A stretch of DNA of 38,955 nt from UBA1732 sp045114455 (GTDB taxonomy: Bacteria > Verrucomicrobiota > Lentisphaeria > Victivallales > UBA1829): the NCBI GenBank assembly GCA_045114455.1, contig JBGUKN010000075.1, positions 1 to 38,955 on the forward strand, written 5' to 3'. Positions 16,279-25,553 of the stretch are shown here, piece after piece (the stretch's first letter is position 1; every line of letters begins with the position of its first letter). The translations under genes were made by a program, and so were the position numbers. The notes below the pieces were generated by a model that saw only the letters and a list, made by a program, of their open reading frames with translations, ran no database searches and had not been told where the DNA came from.

Positions 16279-16932
16279 TTACGATCCTGCGCTGAACAGC
16301 TCCGGCGCCAGCATCATGAGGTCGAAAGCCAGAGAGAAAAGATAGCTGACGGAAAACAGCAGCAGAAAGATCAGGAAGATCGTGATGCCCTTGGCGAATT
16401 CGGAATTGACGTTCTTCATCCGGGGTATGTATTCCGTCAGCGCATTCCAGCCGTCGAGCCCGGGAATCGGGAGCAGATTGAAAAGGCAGAGGAAGCCGTT
16501 ATAGCTGCCGAGGATGACGAACATCTCGAGAATCGTGGTTCCCACGGCTTTGTTTTCAATCAGGTAGCTGATGCGGGTCTGCAGGAATCCGAAGAAGAAA
16601 AAGCCGATCAGGAAGAGCCCGAAGTTGGTTGCCGGACCCGCCAGCGCGACGATCGCCGGGGCGTGCCGGTTCTTCGCCCGGAGGACCGCCGGATTGACCG
16701 GCACCGCGCCCCAGGCGAAACCGAGGATCAGGAACATGATGATGGATATCGGCCCCATCTGCCTGAGCGGGTTCAGGGTCAGGTGCCCGCGGTCGGCGGC
16801 GGTCGTGTCGCCGAACTGGAGCGCGGTCCACGCGTGGAAGAATTCGTGCAGGCAGATGGAGAAGACCACGACGAGCGTGATCATCAGAAACGTTTTGGTA
16901 TCATGGAACGCCGATAAGATGAAAAGGTTCAT
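16279..16932 (-). CDS. Site-2 protease-like M50 family membrane metallopeptidase
   Basis: A 217-residue protein with about five or six transmembrane helices. The zinc site is HEFFH (29-33) in the first core helix, and the second motif is FNLLPIPGLDG (151-161), with Asp160 as third ligand. This small form has no PDZ domain and resembles the rhomboid-neighbour or SpoIVFB-like short M50 group of unknown substrate. ALAGPATNFGLF (97-108) is a further family segment. It starts 4 bp after the LD-carboxypeptidase stop on the same strand, so the two are co-transcribed. It may cleave a membrane-bound regulator or a signal-peptide remnant; that is inference. Confidence 0.9.
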   Translation of the reverse strand: MNLFILSAFHDTKTFLMITLVVVFSICLHEFFHAWTALQFGDTTAADRGHLTLNPLRQMGPISIIMFLILGFAWGAVPVNPAVLRAKNRHAPAIVALAGPATNFGLFLIGFFFFGFLQTRISYLIENKAVGTTILEMFVILGSYNGFLCLFNLLPIPGLDGWNALTEYIPRMKNVNSEFAKGITIFLIFLLLFSVSYLFSLAFDLMMLAPELFSAGS

Positions 16933-16936
16933 GGCG

Positions 16937-17842
16937 CTATGCCTTTGCCTGTTTGGCTGGAATGATCTCGACCGGTTCGCCGAGGCGGTACGAGCATTTC
17001 GGGTGTTCGTGTCCGAACGCCAGCCCCTGAAACACCGGTTTCCCTGTTTGTGCGGCGAAATCCCGAAGCAGACGCCGGATCTGCGGCTTCGGTCCGCATT
17101 TGGTGAAATATCCGAAGGCGACCGCCCGCGCCTGTGCGACGATCCCCGCCTGGACCAGGTGCGTCAGGTGGCGGTCCAGCACGCGCGCCTCCTCATGGAC
17201 GTCTTCCAGCGCGAGGATGCAGCCGTTCAGGTCCGGCATCCAGGGCGTCCCGCAGAGCGTGGTCATGACCGTGAGGTTGGAGAGCACGAGCGGACCCGCG
17301 ACCGTCCCGTCACTCGCGCCTCCTTCGACCGGGACGAGACGGAGTTTGCGCGGCGCGGTGCGCTTCCGCAGGACGGTGCGGAACGATTCCTTCGCTTCGG
17401 GATGTTTCATAGCGTCGGGGAGTCCGTCGGCCATCGGCGCGCAGACCGGGATCCCGGCGTGCTTCGCGAGCATGGCGAGGTGGAGCGCGGAAATGTCGCT
17501 GTATCCATAGACCGGCAGGTTTCGTTCGCGGAGCAGATCGAAGTCGAGTTCCGGCAGGATGTGTGCACTGCCGAAGCCGCCGCGCGTGCACAGGATGAGG
17601 TCGACGTGCGAATCGTGCAGCAGCGCGTGGAAATCCACCAGGCGCGATTCCGGGGTGCCGCAGCAGTATTTCATCGGACCGCGTTTGAGCGCGCCCGAGG
17701 CGAGCACGGTCTTCACGCCGCAGACCCCCTCCAGATAACGCCGCGCCTCGGCGATCCGGGCGGCGTCGGGCAGGCTCGCGGGCGAGGTCAGGCCGACGGT
17801 TCGGACGGATGCGGGGAAGAGACGTTCCTGTTTGGCGGACAT
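16937..17842 (-). CDS. LD-carboxypeptidase (peptidase family S66)
   Basis: A 301-residue cytoplasmic-type protein. The S66 nucleophile is Ser115 in YGYSDISALH, the catalytic Glu is Glu213 in LALEDVHE, and the His lies in FGHEHPK (His278). CTRGGFGSAHILPELD (85-100) is the second family signature. LdcA-type enzymes remove the terminal D-Ala from murein tetrapeptides during peptidoglycan recycling; some relatives act on microcin-like peptides instead (MccF). No signal peptide is seen. It leads a two-gene unit with the M50 protease and has its own promoter (TTGTAA/TATAGT). Confidence 0.9.
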   Translation of the reverse strand: MSAKQERLFPASVRTVGLTSPASLPDAARIAEARRYLEGVCGVKTVLASGALKRGPMKYCCGTPESRLVDFHALLHDSHVDLILCTRGGFGSAHILPELDFDLLRERNLPVYGYSDISALHLAMLAKHAGIPVCAPMADGLPDAMKHPEAKESFRTVLRKRTAPRKLRLVPVEGGASDGTVAGPLVLSNLTVMTTLCGTPWMPDLNGCILALEDVHEEARVLDRHLTHLVQAGIVAQARAVAFGYFTKCGPKPQIRRLLRDFAAQTGKPVFQGLAFGHEHPKCSYRLGEPVEIIPAKQAKA

Positions 17843-17891
17843 GGGGCGGAATCCTTACATTTCAAGACAAAAGAGGCGGATGCTGGAAAAT

Positions 17892-17920
17892 ACTATAGTC
17901 CGTCCGGCGGAGTTTTACAA
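17892..17920 (-). promoter_or_regulatory. Predicted promoter of the LD-carboxypeptidase/M50 unit
   Basis: On the minus strand TTGTAA, 17-bp spacer, TATAGT, about 50 bp upstream of the start at 17842. Confidence 0.55.
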
Positions 17921-17942
17921 CCCGGCATCGAGCTTTTTCAGG

Positions 17943-17972
17943 AAAAAACACTGCGCCGCACGGCGTGCATGT
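17943..17972 (-). terminator. Possible terminator of the helicase gene
   Basis: On the minus strand, just after the helicase stop, GCACGCCGTGCGGCGCAGTG can fold into a short GC-rich stem and is followed by TTTTTT. The stem is short or bulged, so this is tentative. Confidence 0.4.
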
Positions 17973-17978
17973 CCCGCG

Positions 17979-20477
17979 TCAGAGCAGGGGAGGCGTGGTC
18001 TCCGGGAACACGATTTCGCCGTCGCGCTCCACGGCGCGCTCGAGCTTGGCGAAGAGCTGGTTCGTTCCGCGGTTCTTGAGGCAGTCCAGGTCGCCGATGA
18101 TGACCAGTTCGCTGCGGCAGCGCGTGTACGCCACGTTGATGCGGTTCGCGTTGTCCGTGAATCCGATCCCGTGCCGTTCGCTGCTTCGTACATAGGAGAT
18201 GATCACCGCCTCGCTTTCGCCGCCCTGGAAACTGTCCACGGTCGCGATGTTCTTCAGCAGGAAACGGTTCCAGCGGTCCGTCGCGAACCGGCTGGCGAAG
18301 ATGTCCGAGAACGTCTTCCGCAGCAGCACGATCTGGCGTCGGTACGGGCTGATGACCGTGATATCCTCCAGCTCGTAGCGGTCCAGCATCGACCGGAACA
18401 CTTCGGCGGCGAGCCGGACTTCGCCGGGATTCCAGATGCCCGGACGTCCGTTCTCATAGACGAACTTTTCCGAGCGTTTCCTGAGCGGGAGATGCGAGGT
18501 CGAAATGAACCGGAGCGTAGACTTCGGGAACATCTGTTCGCGTTCGCCGGGCGGCAGCTTGTAGTAGTCGGCGTCCGGGTTCGGCAGCAGTTCGGCGTTG
18601 TAGAACATCGTGGAGGCGAAACGCAGCAGGCGGGGGTTGCGGCAGCGGTAGGACAGGTTGAGCACGTACACCGGGAACTTGCGGTAGCTGATGAGCCATT
18701 CCATGATGCTCTTCGTTGCGAGCGTGGCCGCCTCGCTGTCGTCCGCCGGATTGTCCTTCAGGATCTCCTCCAGCACGCTCTTGTGCCGGGGGAAGGGCGG
18801 CAGCTGCCTGTGGTCGCCCAGCAGCACGATCCGGTTCGCCAGGCGCGCGGCGAGGATCGCCTCGTCCGGCGCGGCCATGCCCGCCTCGTCGATCAGGATC
18901 ACGTCGAACTCGGTCCCGGTCTTCTGGAAGTTCTCGATCGTGTAGTCCCGGAGCAGGCCGGGCAGCGTCCCCGCGAAAATGATCCCGGCGGCCTTCTCGC
19001 CGCAGCGCGAGCGGATTTTCCGGTAGTTGCCCGGCGTGCCGACCCAGTGCCCCTCCATGAGCGCGGGGTCCACGTTGTCGCGGTTCCGGGCGCACCGCAG
19101 GAACGGCAGGTCCATGATCCGGCGGCACAGGTTGTCGACCGCCGCATGCGACGGCGCGCCCACGAGGATGCGGAGCCCCTGCCGCTGCATCCGCCTCACG
19201 ATCTGCTCCAGCAGGTATGTCTTGCCCGTCCCCGGCGGCCCCTGGATCAGCACCGCCTTGTTCGCTCCCGAACACGCCGCCTCCAGCGCGGCCCGCTGGG
19301 GCGTGTTCAGCCGGCTTCCGGGAACGGGCGGAGGGCAGGGCGGCGCCGTAAATGTGAGAGATTTGGCGCCGAGCAGCCCCGCGGCCGCGCCGAACGAGTC
19401 GGTCGATCCGTTTTCAAGTTCAAGTTTGAGTTCCCGGATGCTGTTTGCGTATTGTTCCAGCGGGCTTTTCGGCATCCGTGCGGTCAGGTGCGCCTTTTCC
19501 TGTTCGAAATCCAGCTTGCGGTCCGTCCTGATCCGTCCGGCGATCATGTCGCCGTCGGCCAGGTCAACATGCAGGAACCCGATCCGTTCGCCGTCGTCGT
19601 TCCGGACCACGGACAGCATGTCGTCCTGCCGGACCGGGGCGTCGGGACGCGCCTGGATCTCCACGACAAGTTCATGGTCGCGCGACCGGAGCAGCCCGGC
19701 GTCGGCCAGCCGGAGCGTGAAATCGCGTTCCAGTTCGGCCTGAAGCCGGGCGGAACGCTCGATCAGCTCCAGACGCTGCTTCACGCGCCAGACCGTCTCC
19801 GAACCGATCACATCCCGGCGATTCTTCAAGTAAGACTCGCCGCCGTCGTGTTCTCGCGCATAGGTCCCGTCGAGCGGCAGGACCAATTGGTCGTCGAGTT
19901 CGTCGCCCGCCAGGTCGGCAAGCGCGTTCTGGATCAGTTCGTGCATCTGCTGGGCGCCGAGCGACTTGATGGCTTTCACGGCGCTTTCCGGGAAATAGTC
20001 CGCGATGCGGTCGGCGTATTCGTGAAGCTCCTTCAGCTTGAGCTTGGAATCGAACGCCGCCTTTCCGTCCTCCTTCATCATCCGGGCGATCTCGCGCATC
20101 GCGTCGATCATTTCGGCGGCGCCGTCGTTCGAGAGCGATATGGTTTCCTGTTCCTCCCAGTCGGCCGCGCCATCCTGTTTGAGGCGGATCAGGTAGCTTT
20201 TCTCCCAGTCGGCGGTCCGGACGCGCAGACGCGGGCAGCCTTCCGCCTCGTCCCAGCAGTAGACGCCCTCGGCGTCCGTGCCGCGGTGGCGGGGAAAACG
20301 GAGCAGGGTGCCGTTCAGGATCAGGGTGCTTTTCGAAACGGGGAACGGCTGCGGGCGGCAGAGTTTTTCCCAAAGCTCGTAAAAGGCGCGGGAGGCTGCG
20401 TGGGCGGGATTGCGCGAAAACATGCGGGCGCGTTCCATCAGGTAGCTTTCGATGATCTGGGCTTCGGGTGAATTCAT
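17979..20477 (-). CDS. Superfamily 1B DNA/RNA helicase (Upf1/DNA2/IGHMBP2-like)
   Basis: An 832-residue protein. The helicase core occupies about residues 388-825. Motif I is GPPGTGKT (413-420), motif Ia APSHAAVDN, motif II LIDEAG (528-533) and motif III LGDHRQLPP (553-561). Motif IV has LSYRCRNPRLLRF, motif V DSFQGGESEAVIISYVR and motif VI INVAYTRCRSELVIIGD. The last two are diagnostic for the Upf1-like group rather than UvrD/Rep. The first 385 residues are not a helicase motif region; they include a charged helical part and probably a beta-barrel-like insertion as in SMUBP-2. Role in repair, RNA handling or defence cannot be decided from sequence. It is a single gene with its own consensus-like promoter and is divergent from the TRL-like gene. 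Confidence 0.9.
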   Translation of the reverse strand: MNSPEAQIIESYLMERARMFSRNPAHAASRAFYELWEKLCRPQPFPVSKSTLILNGTLLRFPRHRGTDAEGVYCWDEAEGCPRLRVRTADWEKSYLIRLKQDGAADWEEQETISLSNDGAAEMIDAMREIARMMKEDGKAAFDSKLKLKELHEYADRIADYFPESAVKAIKSLGAQQMHELIQNALADLAGDELDDQLVLPLDGTYAREHDGGESYLKNRRDVIGSETVWRVKQRLELIERSARLQAELERDFTLRLADAGLLRSRDHELVVEIQARPDAPVRQDDMLSVVRNDDGERIGFLHVDLADGDMIAGRIRTDRKLDFEQEKAHLTARMPKSPLEQYANSIRELKLELENGSTDSFGAAAGLLGAKSLTFTAPPCPPPVPGSRLNTPQRAALEAACSGANKAVLIQGPPGTGKTYLLEQIVRRMQRQGLRILVGAPSHAAVDNLCRRIMDLPFLRCARNRDNVDPALMEGHWVGTPGNYRKIRSRCGEKAAGIIFAGTLPGLLRDYTIENFQKTGTEFDVILIDEAGMAAPDEAILAARLANRIVLLGDHRQLPPFPRHKSVLEEILKDNPADDSEAATLATKSIMEWLISYRKFPVYVLNLSYRCRNPRLLRFASTMFYNAELLPNPDADYYKLPPGEREQMFPKSTLRFISTSHLPLRKRSEKFVYENGRPGIWNPGEVRLAAEVFRSMLDRYELEDITVISPYRRQIVLLRKTFSDIFASRFATDRWNRFLLKNIATVDSFQGGESEAVIISYVRSSERHGIGFTDNANRINVAYTRCRSELVIIGDLDCLKNRGTNQLFAKLERAVERDGEIVFPETTPPLL

Positions 20478-20553
20478 GGGCTGTATCTGTCCTTGGGGTC
20501 GATCGGCCTTTCACGGGGAAGATCGCATCTTCGTTCCGTATCGCCGACTGCAT

Positions 20554-20582
20554 AATATAGGTCGCCGTATGGCAAAAGTCAA
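20554..20582 (-). promoter_or_regulatory. Predicted helicase promoter
   Basis: On the minus strand TTGACT, 17-bp spacer, TATATTAT. It is close to sigma-70 consensus and about 77 bp upstream of the helicase start. Confidence 0.75.
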
Positions 20583-20730
20583 GGCGGAACGCCGGAAATC
20601 CATGTACAGATTCGATGGCATTTTTTTCAACGTCTTTTTTTTGATGGACTTTTCTAAACATCTTTTGAACCTAGATGCTCCGAAACATGAACGTTTTTCT
20701 CGTTTTTTTCACTTTTTTTAGAAAAATCGT

Positions 20731-20759
20731 TTGACAACGTTGAAGATGAGCACTATATT
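20731..20759 (+). promoter_or_regulatory. Strong predicted promoter of the TRL-like lipoprotein gene
   Basis: TTGACA, 17-bp spacer, TATATT (continuing AT). This is a near-perfect vegetative promoter preceded by a T/A-rich tract (20630-20728) that could act as an UP element. Apart from this promoter and the helicase promoter, the intergenic region 20478-20841 holds only AT-rich sequence. Confidence 0.82.
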
Positions 20760-20841
20760 ATCTCATTCGGACAAAAAACTTGGACCACCCGGGTCTGAGT
20801 GAACTTCTATTCAAACCTCAAAAAGAAAGGTCTTTTCTCAA

Positions 20842-21234
20842 ATGAAAAAGATGATTCTTGGTCTTGGCGCTGTTGTCGCCGCCGCTATCGTCACCAGCTG
20901 CGCTGGCGTCACCACCAACAACGGCATGCCCGCCCTCATCGGCATGGGCCCGAACTTCTTCTCCAAGATCAAACTCAACAGCATGGTCGGCGATGTCCAG
21001 AGCAGCTACACTGTCGTCAAGCACAACGTCGAAGCCGATGCCACCGTCACCAGCTTCTTCACCTGCGTGAACCTGGGCGATGCCTCCTTCGAAACCCTCA
21101 AGAAGGAAGCCATTGAAAAGGCCGGCAGCGGCGATGATCTGATCGACGTCCGCGTTGATTACGACCAGAACTGCATCTGCGGTATCAACACCGTCACCGT
21201 CAAGCTGACCGGTACCGTTATCAAGTACAAATAA
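20842..21234 (+). CDS. TRL-like lipoprotein
   Basis: A 130-residue protein with a lipoprotein signal: basic MKK, hydrophobic LGLGAVVAAAIV and lipobox VTSC, so lipidation at Cys20. The mature part contains GMGPNFFSKIK and a Cys/Asp-rich end (VDYDQNCICGINTVTVKLTG). This fits the small TRL (PF13146) lipoproteins, whose function is unknown. The fit is by pattern and not certain. Codons are strongly C-ending, like tuf and the ribosomal genes beside it. With its consensus promoter and clean terminator this points to a very abundant, monocistronic envelope lipoprotein. Confidence 0.7.
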   Translation: MKKMILGLGAVVAAAIVTSCAGVTTNNGMPALIGMGPNFFSKIKLNSMVGDVQSSYTVVKHNVEADATVTSFFTCVNLGDASFETLKKEAIEKAGSGDDLIDVRVDYDQNCICGINTVTVKLTGTVIKYK

Positions 21235-21262
21235 TCGAACCGAGTTCGATATCGTACTTTCT

Positions 21263-21296
21263 TCCCGGGCCCCTCGCAGGACCCGGGATTTTTTTT
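21263..21296 (+). terminator. Intrinsic terminator after the TRL-like gene
   Basis: TCCCGGG pairs with CCCGGGA across a 12-nt loop and is followed by T8. Confidence 0.85.
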
Positions 21297-21550
21297 GAGG
21301 TTTCCCGTTTGTCCGGGAGGCGGAGTCTCCGCTGCATCGGCGCAGGGCTTCGCTTCGGCACGGAAAGAACGACAAGCTGAAAACGTGCCGGGTTTTCTCC
21401 CTGACAAACGCGAGACCTCGAAGGAAACGGGCATAAAGGTTCTCAAAGAGATGCCGAGGCCTGAAAACCTTCCGGTCGCGGATTCGCGCCATCTTTTCCG
21501 CTCCGGTCTGAAAAAACCGGAAAAAAGTCGAAAAAAACGCGAAAAAACGC
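21297..21550. other. Intergenic stretch without a recognised feature
   Basis: This lies between the TRL-like terminator and the tuf-operon promoter. I see no gene, RNA or strong hairpin. Reading frames crossing it have no start signal or family similarity. Confidence 0.5.
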
Positions 21551-21578
21551 TTGCATTTCCCGGAATCCATGATATATT
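21551..21578 (+). promoter_or_regulatory. Predicted promoter of the tRNA-Thr/tuf operon
   Basis: TTGCAT, 16-bp spacer, TATATT (continuing AT). The tRNA starts about 60 bp downstream. No other comparable promoter is seen before rpsL, so this may drive transcription through rpoC. Confidence 0.68.
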
Positions 21579-21640
21579 ATCTTTTCATTACGCTTCGAAA
21601 ACAGGGCGGTTCGCTTCAGTTTCGAGTGTGATGCCGTGAT

Positions 21641-21716
<76 letters not shown>

Positions 21717-21802
21717 CTTTCCTCCGGATGATACAACTTAACCTTTAAACAATAACAAAACACTTCGGCGCAACTGCCGAAAAACTCCTAAGGAGAAAGA
21801 AA

Positions 21803-23008
<1,206 letters not shown>

Positions 23009-23038
23009 CATCAACTCCGTCCCGTTGCGGATTTCCCT

Positions 23039-23072
23039 GCCGCCGGTTCGCCTCAAATGGAGAGCCGGCGGC
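23039..23072 (+). other. Hairpin between tuf and rpmG
   Basis: GCCGCCGG pairs with CCGGCGGC across an 18-nt loop. No T-run follows, so it is more likely a processing or attenuation element than a terminator. Confidence 0.4.
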
Positions 23073-23112
23073 GCGAATCAATCAGCGCGGGACGAAGAAA
23101 GCAGATACCGCC

Positions 23113-23262
23113 ATGCGCGAAATCATCATTCTTGAATGCACCGAGTGCAAACGCCGGAACTACACGACGACCAAGGAGAAGAAGAATACTCCCGGTCGTT
23201 TCGAGATCAAGAAGTTCTGCAAGTTTGAACGGAAGCACACCATTCACAAGGAATGCCGCTGA
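23113..23262 (+). CDS. rpmG: 50S ribosomal protein L33
   Basis: A 49-residue protein: MREIIILECTECKRRNYTTT at the start, then KNTPGRFEIKKFCKFERKHT, ending HKECR. This is the standard L33 length and fold. The first zinc pair, Cys9/Cys12, is present. In the second pair only Cys36 remains; position 39, normally Cys in zinc-binding L33, is Glu. Cys48 near the end might substitute. The position after tuf and before tRNA-Trp-secE is the usual one in many bacteria. Confidence 0.95.
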   Translation: MREIIILECTECKRRNYTTTKEKKNTPGRFEIKKFCKFERKHTIHKECR

Positions 23263-23325
23263 CCTCGCGTCGCGTTTCTTTGCGCGGCATGAGGCCGGGT
23301 TTTCCGGTGTTTTAGTTCGTTACGC

Positions 23326-23401
23326 AGGAGTGTAGCTCAGTTGGTAGAGCAGCGGTCTCCAAAACCGCAGGTCGTGAGTTCGAGACTCTCCGCTCCTGCC
23401 A
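23326..23401 (+). tRNA. tRNA-Trp (anticodon CCA)
   Basis: The 76-nt cloverleaf has acceptor AGGAGTG/CGCTCCT, anticodon stem GCGGT/ACCGC with loop CTCCAAA (CCA at 23359-23361), a T-arm with GTTCGAGAC and an encoded 3' CCA. tRNA-Trp between rpmG and secE is a common bacterial arrangement. Confidence 0.97.
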
Positions 23402-23490
23402 TTTCATTTTCAGACAGAGGATTCGAGTAAAAAAGGTCCCGGAAACGGGGCCCGCGCGGCACGAAGGCCGCGATAAAACATTTGCAAGCT

Positions 23491-23697
23491 ATGGACAACA
23501 ACCTCAGTTTTTTCGGAAAAATACGGTCTTTCATCGAACGGACCATGGATGAGATGAGAAAATGCACCTGGCCGACCCGGGAACAGCTCCTGGAGTCCAC
23601 GGTGCTTGTCCTCGTTGTCATGGCTGTCTCCTCCGCGTACATCGCCGGAGTGGACCAGATCCTCTATAATATCATCAACTACTTAATCTCTTTCTAA
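23491..23697 (+). CDS. secE: Preprotein translocase subunit SecE
   Basis: A 68-residue single-span SecE. The amphipathic cytoplasmic helix carries the family signature EMRKCTWPTREQLLEST. It is followed by one transmembrane segment (VLVLVVMAVSSAYIAGVDQIL). It clamps SecY in the protein-export channel. I start at the ATG at 23491; the TTG at 23482 in the same frame is less likely. nusG follows after 18 bp, the conserved secE-nusG pair. Confidence 0.95.
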   Translation: MDNNLSFFGKIRSFIERTMDEMRKCTWPTREQLLESTVLVLVVMAVSSAYIAGVDQILYNIINYLISF

Positions 23698-23715
23698 TCC
23701 GGGCCGGTGAATCCC

Positions 23716-24327
23716 ATGAAGACAGACGAAGAAAAACAGCTCGAACCTGTTGACCGCAGCAAAGGCCAGTGGTACGTTCTTCAGACCGGTACCGGCCGTG
23801 AAAACAAAGTCAAGGAAGCGATCGAGGGCAAGCTTCTCCAGGAGCCCGGCGCGGTTCCCGTGTACGAAGTGATCATCCCCGTCCGCAAGTACATTGACCC
23901 GAAAACCCAGCGCACCGTCACCAGCAAGATCCATCCGAACTACGTCTATGTGAGAATGGACCTCTACAAGGAAGACGGCGAGACCATCAACGAAGCCGTG
24001 TGGTATTTCGTGCGCGGCATTGCCGGCGTGACCCGTTTCGTCGGCGATCCCGAACACCCGATGCCGATCACGGACGATGAAGTGAAAGACCTCCTTCATA
24101 CGGTCGATACGCTGAAGGATGGCGCGACGCTTCCGCCTCCGCCCTCGTGGCTGGTGGTCGGCACGCGCGTCCGCGTCGAGGACCGCGACTGCGTGTTCAA
24201 CGGTTCCGACGGCAAGATCATAGAGGTCGATCCCGAACATGCGAAACTCAAACTGATGATTTCGATCTTTGAGCGGGATACTCCTGTTGAATTGGAGTTT
24301 GGGCAGGTCGGTCCGTGCGAAGATTGA
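23716..24327 (+). CDS. nusG: Transcription termination/antitermination factor NusG
   Basis: The N-terminal NGN domain begins QWYVLQTGTGRENKVKEAI and includes YVYVRMDL and IAGVTRFVG. The C-terminal KOW domain begins GTRVRVEDRDCVFNGSDGKI. NusG binds the RNA polymerase clamp and links it to Rho or ribosomal S10. The domain order and length (203 residues from this start) are normal, with a slightly longer NGN insertion (LYKEDGETINEA). I choose the ATG at 23716, with GGTGA upstream; the in-frame GTG at 23707 is an alternative that would add three residues. Confidence 0.96.
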   Translation: MKTDEEKQLEPVDRSKGQWYVLQTGTGRENKVKEAIEGKLLQEPGAVPVYEVIIPVRKYIDPKTQRTVTSKIHPNYVYVRMDLYKEDGETINEAVWYFVRGIAGVTRFVGDPEHPMPITDDEVKDLLHTVDTLKDGATLPPPPSWLVVGTRVRVEDRDCVFNGSDGKIIEVDPEHAKLKLMISIFERDTPVELEFGQVGPCED

Positions 24328-24365
24328 CGCACGAAACCGAACAAACATACTAAACATATCGTAGT

Positions 24366-24408
24366 CCGCAAGGTGGAAGAACACCTGCCGGTTCGTACCA
24401 GCTTGCGG
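24366..24408 (+). promoter_or_regulatory. Stem-loop in the rplK leader, possible L1 autoregulatory site
   Basis: CCGCAAG (24366-24372) pairs with CTTGCGG (24402-24408), extended by TGG/CCA after a mismatch. An inner AGGTG/CACCT hairpin (24371-24386) overlaps the same strand. It ends 13 nt before the rplK start codon. L1 represses the L11 operon through such a leader in other bacteria; the match here is by position and structure only. Confidence 0.4.
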
Positions 24409-24421
24409 TGTGGAGACAGAA

Positions 24422-24850
24422 ATGGCGAAAAAGGTAACTGCGGAAATCCGTTTGCAGATCCCGGCCGGCGATGCGAAACCGTCGCCCCCGGTAGGCCCCG
24501 CGCTCGGCCAGGCCGGCGTGAACATCATGGGCTTCTGCAAGCAGTTTAACGCTGCGACTCAGTCACAGGCCGGGATGATCATTCCGGTCGTGATCACCGT
24601 CTACCAGGATCGTTCTTTCACATTTGTCACGAAGTCTCCGCCGGCTGCTGAGCTCATCAAGAAGCTGGCGAACATCCCGAGCGGGTCCCACAATCCCGGC
24701 CGCGAATCGGCCGGAAAGATCACCCGCGCGCAGATCAAGCAGATCGTGGAAATGAAAAAGAAAGACATCAACGCCCGAAGCGAGGAAGCCGCGATGCGCG
24801 TCATCGAGGGTACTGCCCGCAGTATGGGTATCGAGGTGGTAGATGCCTAA
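24422..24850 (+). CDS. rplK: 50S ribosomal protein L11
   Basis: A 142-residue L11, the normal length. It starts MAKKVTAEIRLQIPAGDAKP, with the proline-rich linker SPPVGPALGQAGVNIMGFCK and the rRNA-binding C-terminal domain (KITRAQIKQIVEMKKKDINA). L11 forms the GTPase-associated centre with 23S rRNA. The start at 24422 follows GTGGAG; an in-frame codon at 24410 is less fitting. The end overlaps the rplA start by 8 bp, so L11 and L1 are translationally coupled. Confidence 0.97.
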   Translation: MAKKVTAEIRLQIPAGDAKPSPPVGPALGQAGVNIMGFCKQFNAATQSQAGMIIPVVITVYQDRSFTFVTKSPPAAELIKKLANIPSGSHNPGRESAGKITRAQIKQIVEMKKKDINARSEEAAMRVIEGTARSMGIEVVDA

Positions 24851-25553
24851 AAGAAGCAAACTTTACAGAGCACAGTTGGAGCGTTTCGACAAGCTGAAAC
24901 GCTACTCGCTGGCCGAGGCGGCCGCGCTGCTCAAGGAACTCCCGAGCGTGAAGTTCGACCAGACGGTCGAAATCGCCTTCAAGCTCGGCGTCGATCCGAA
25001 GCAGACCGACCAGACCGTCCGTGGGGCTGTCGCCCTTCCGCGCGGTACCGGCAAGGAAGTGCGTGTCGTGGTCATCGCGGACGACGACAAGTTCCGTCAG
25101 GAGGCTGAGGCCGCCGGCGCGAACGTGGTCGGATTCGAAGATGTCATCTCCAAGATCAAAGGCGGATGGCTCGACTTCGACGTCCTCATCGCGACTCCCT
25201 CCTCCATGTCCCAGATCCGCCCCCTGGGCCGTCAGCTCGGTCCCCGCGGCCTCATGCCGAACCCGAAGACCGGCACCGTCACCGAGAAGATCGGCGACGC
25301 CGTTCGCGAGGCGAAGGCAGGCCGTGCGGAATTCCGCGCCGACCGCGGCGCCTGCGTGCAGGTTCCCATCGGAAAGCTCTCGTTCGAGGCTGATGCCATC
25401 GTCGAGAACGCCGTTGCGGTCATCAAGGCTCTCATCAAAGCGAAACCGTCCTCCGCGAAGGGTGTCTACATCCAGTCGATCACGCTCAGTGCGACCATGA
25501 CCCCCGGCGTGAAGGTTGACATTCGCGAAGCATCGGTGAAGGAGACAGCATGA
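24843..25553 (+). CDS. rplA: 50S ribosomal protein L1
   Basis: A 236-residue L1. KFDQTVEIAFKLGVDPKQTD, LPRGTGKEVRVVVIA and the signature LGPRGLMPNPKTGTVT are all present. L1 forms the mobile stalk that helps release deacylated tRNA, and it is usually the translational repressor of the L11-L1 operon. Start and stop overlap rplK (8 bp) and rplJ (ATGA). Confidence 0.97.
   Translation: MPKRSKLYRAQLERFDKLKRYSLAEAAALLKELPSVKFDQTVEIAFKLGVDPKQTDQTVRGAVALPRGTGKEVRVVVIADDDKFRQEAEAAGANVVGFEDVISKIKGGWLDFDVLIATPSSMSQIRPLGRQLGPRGLMPNPKTGTVTEKIGDAVREAKAGRAEFRADRGACVQVPIGKLSFEADAIVENAVAVIKALIKAKPSSAKGVYIQSITLSATMTPGVKVDIREASVKETA

Noticed and set aside
17832..20471. 879-codon plus-strand frame over the helicase
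   Set aside because: All helicase motifs are on the minus strand; the plus-strand translation is Arg/Val/His-rich and featureless.
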